Assembly: GCF_901709675.1 (NCBI RefSeq)
Contig: NC_051087.1
Location: 5,537,001 to 5,601,000, forward strand
Length of the DNA: 64,000 bases
Source: Syngnathus acus
Taxonomy: Eukaryota > Chordata > Actinopteri > Syngnathiformes > Syngnathidae
Direction of reading: 5' to 3'
Shown: piece by piece, positions 61,812 to 64,000 of the stretch
Layout of the letters: each line of letters opens with the position of its first letter
Position numbering within the stretch: the first letter of the stretch is position 1
Notes under the pieces: model-generated
The model's input: only the letters and a program-made list of their open reading frames with translations
Told to the model about the DNA's origin: nothing
Database searches by the model: none
Program-made: the position numbers and the translations under genes

Positions 61812-63927
61812 TTATGTTGCATAGTGATCAAAGCTTCCGAGGTACTCCAGACTGGCGCGGTAGCAGAACTGGTACTGGTCCTGGAGGAGATAGAGCACAC
61901 CAGTGAGAATTGCTTTAAAAAAGGTCAGAGACCTTTTTTTTGCCGGCTGACCTCTGTTTGAACGGTGGCAGGTCTCTGCGTGCGCAGCATCTTGACCGTC
62001 TGGAAGATGTCCACCACGCCCTCGTACCGCATTCTCTCCAGCACGATGCTCAGCGTGATGAACACGCCTGTCCGGCCCACTCCGGCACTGGTGGGAGACA
62101 CGTTGAGTTTGGTGAAATTTCCACGTAGAAGGCAAGGAAGTTTTTTTTCTCTTACAGGACATTTTATACATCAGGAAACTCAATATGCTTCACACAACCA
62201 AAAGACCTGAAGACATTCAATCTGGATTTAAAAGCATTTACACTTGGTGTTGACTTCATTTCTGTTGGTAGCTTATTCCTATGAATGTCAACAATTTTAT
62301 TTTTTTTACCTGCAATGCACAGTAATTGGTCCATCCTGGCCAAACTGTTCTTTAGTTTTATGCACTTGTCCAATGAAATCAATGAATCCCTCCCCTGATT
62401 TTGGCACTCCTTGTTCTGGCCAATCAGTGAACTGGAATTGACGAACCGTCCGCGATTGGCCATCCTGGAGGAAGAGAAAATACATGGCTTATTACTCTCG
62501 GACCTTTTAACAGCACATTCCATCACGCGTGCGCTTTGTGACTTACTCTGGCGTCCGTGACTTTGAATTCTCGGAGGATGTATTGAGGCATGTTGTACTC
62601 GGCCATGGGATCCACCACAAAGTACTGGTACCGAGCTGAGCGCTCTGCGGGCCAGTACTGGTGACATTTCTCCTGAATGGACACAACAACACGCAAAGTG
62701 CGACATCGTTCAGCATGCCCCTGGAGGGATCTACTTTTGTTTTGCCGTGGTAGTTTTTTGTCAATATTTCTACCGGACTTTCAGATTGCTACCATTTGCT
62801 AGTCAATTTGAGTTCCACTGTGTATTAGACTTCTTGATTACAAATCAAATAGTCGGTTGTAGCCACTTTTCTCGGGATTGCAAACGAAATGTATTCTAGG
62901 CGTATCATTTCTTCTCATTATTGAGAGGAAAAAGAAATATTGAGTGAAAAGAAAAATGTGGAGCCAATGATATCAAAGCATGTATATATCTACCGCTTAA
63001 AAGCAGACAATAACAAGGCAATTAAAGATCCATTTTTGAACATTATGCGAAACATATTCCTCTGTGAGTTCATCTTTACCCAATTAAGCAAACAAAAATA
63101 ACAGTTAATATTCTTGCATGTCAAAGAAGTAAAAAACTAATATGGGCATATTGGATTGTATATTATTCAAAACTGTACAGATTTCAAAATCAATTCTAAC
63201 CAAATTACAGTTTGAGCAAAGTTGGCAGAAAGGAGAACGACAAACAACAAAACAAAAATATTTCAATAATTTACTAAATAATTATTTTATTTAGTTTATC
63301 ATCTTTTTTATTATTTTAAAAATTAAGTTATAATTGTAGAATAAATAATTTACCATTTACAATAAATTTGTTTATTATTTACAATAAATTTGCAGAACAA
63401 GTATTGTATGTGCGAGATGAATAAAAAAATTAATAAATACAGGGGGCCCATACTTTGCCAACTTATGATCGACAGTCATTCCTCGGACAAAGTGAAAAAC
63501 TGCACACGGCATCGACTTTTTATTGCAGCATCCTTACCCGTCCCATCTCCCTCAATTTGGTGAGCATGACAACGATGGTGGAGTTGTGTTCCCACAGCAT
63601 CCTCCAGTAGTCCTCAGTGGTCTCGGCCAACGGGCCTTGTGTCGCTATGTAAGCCTTCTGTTGCCTACAATCACACACTTGGAGTTACCAAACAAAGACA
63701 TCGCTAAGGCAGTCAAGAACAAGCGGATGCATTCGAGGTGTGACTGACCTGTAGCCGTCGATGAAGCTGGCGTTGATGTAGTCCGACCCCTCCACCCCTC
63801 TGATTGGCTGCAGGGGCACACGTGTGGTCTCGTAGGGCATGATGTTGACAAGCTTGTTCTTGAACTTGTTGCATGGTAGGTTGGCACTGACGAAGCGCGA
63901 CGTGTGGGCCTTGGCACTGGCCAGACG
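61812..63927 (-). CDS. ptprd: ptprd: LAR-family receptor tyrosine phosphatase, D2 domain exons
   Basis: LAR-type receptors (PTPRD, PTPRS, PTPRF) are synaptic adhesion molecules with Ig and FNIII ectodomains and two cytoplasmic phosphatase domains. Six exons, 5' to 3' on minus: 63927-63749, 63664-63538, 62672-62547, 62464-62310, 62087-61952, 61880-61812. They encode the membrane-distal D2 domain: [47 protein letters not shown], the WPE loop ([10 protein letters not shown]), the P-loop [10 protein letters not shown] and the conserved C-terminus [11 protein letters not shown] followed by TAA at 61812. D2 keeps the cysteine but has Glu in place of the catalytic WPD Asp, as usual for the low-activity D2. 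[16 protein letters not shown] and KSGEGF fit PTPRD better than PTPRF. Everything upstream is beyond the window. Confidence 0.88.
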
Positions 63928-64000
63928 CTGGCACACAAAAGAGGTCGTGGCATGAATGAGGCGTGGGCAGATAAACACTCAACAGTGTCAGGAAATTTAC

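Noticed and set aside
61812-63927. Assignment as ptprf or ptprs
   Set aside because: [11 protein letters not shown] and KSGEGF, together with linkage to kdm4c, smc2 and ecpas, fit ptprd. Only the D2 domain is visible, so this stays provisional.

Overview
This window is vertebrate nuclear DNA, most likely from a teleost fish. Six spliced protein genes can be read from exon translations joined at GT/AG boundaries. Introns are mostly short (about 80-900 bp). The gaps hold teleost-type dispersed repeats, hAT-like miniature elements, microsatellites, a tRNA-derived tandem array and an interstitial telomeric tract. There are no operons, Shine-Dalgarno sites or CRISPR arrays.

Layout, left to right: (1) clock, minus strand, 437-4429 plus untranslated 5' exons to about 7.9 kb; its 3' end lies off the left edge. 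(2) exoc1l, plus, 11626-12882. (3) smc2, plus, 14037-20246, 25 coding exons, 1,200 aa, complete. (4) ecpas (Ecm29), minus, 21017-32705, 49 coding exons, 1,843 aa, complete, tail-to-tail with smc2. (5) kdm4c, plus, 35370-50860, 21 coding exons, 1,620 aa, complete, head-to-head with ecpas. (6) Repeat-rich gap, 51.6-58.2 kb: a satellite/MITE composite array (52.98-54.66 kb), then seven tandem tRNA-Gln-like units (55.49-57.59 kb), one of which carries about 830 bp of degenerate CCCTAA repeat. (7) ptprd, minus, 61812-63927, the last six coding exons covering the D2 phosphatase domain; the gene continues past the right edge.

Gene order: in human, CLOCK and EXOC1L are on 4q12, while SMC2, ECPAS, KDM4C and PTPRD are all on chromosome 9. 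The window therefore joins two ancestral blocks, with the junction between exoc1l and smc2 (12.9-14.0 kb). KDM4-PTPR(LAR) pairs are also linked on human chromosomes 1 and 19. The chromosome 9 neighbours, plus Fe-ligand numbering H190/E192/H278, favour kdm4c and ptprd. The genes do not form one pathway: they cover circadian transcription (clock), exocyst-related PIP2 binding (exoc1l), condensin (smc2), proteasome quality control (ecpas), histone demethylation (kdm4c) and synaptic adhesion/phosphatase signalling (ptprd).

The most unusual structure is the 51.6-58.2 kb gap. There a telomere-like tract sits precisely inside one unit of a tRNA-Gln-derived satellite, next to a second satellite that captured a foldback transposon and amplified with it in exact 235-bp steps. 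A 43-glutamine tract placed directly before the exon-19-type coiled coil of clock, and a single 1,976-bp exon in kdm4c, are the main gene-level oddities.
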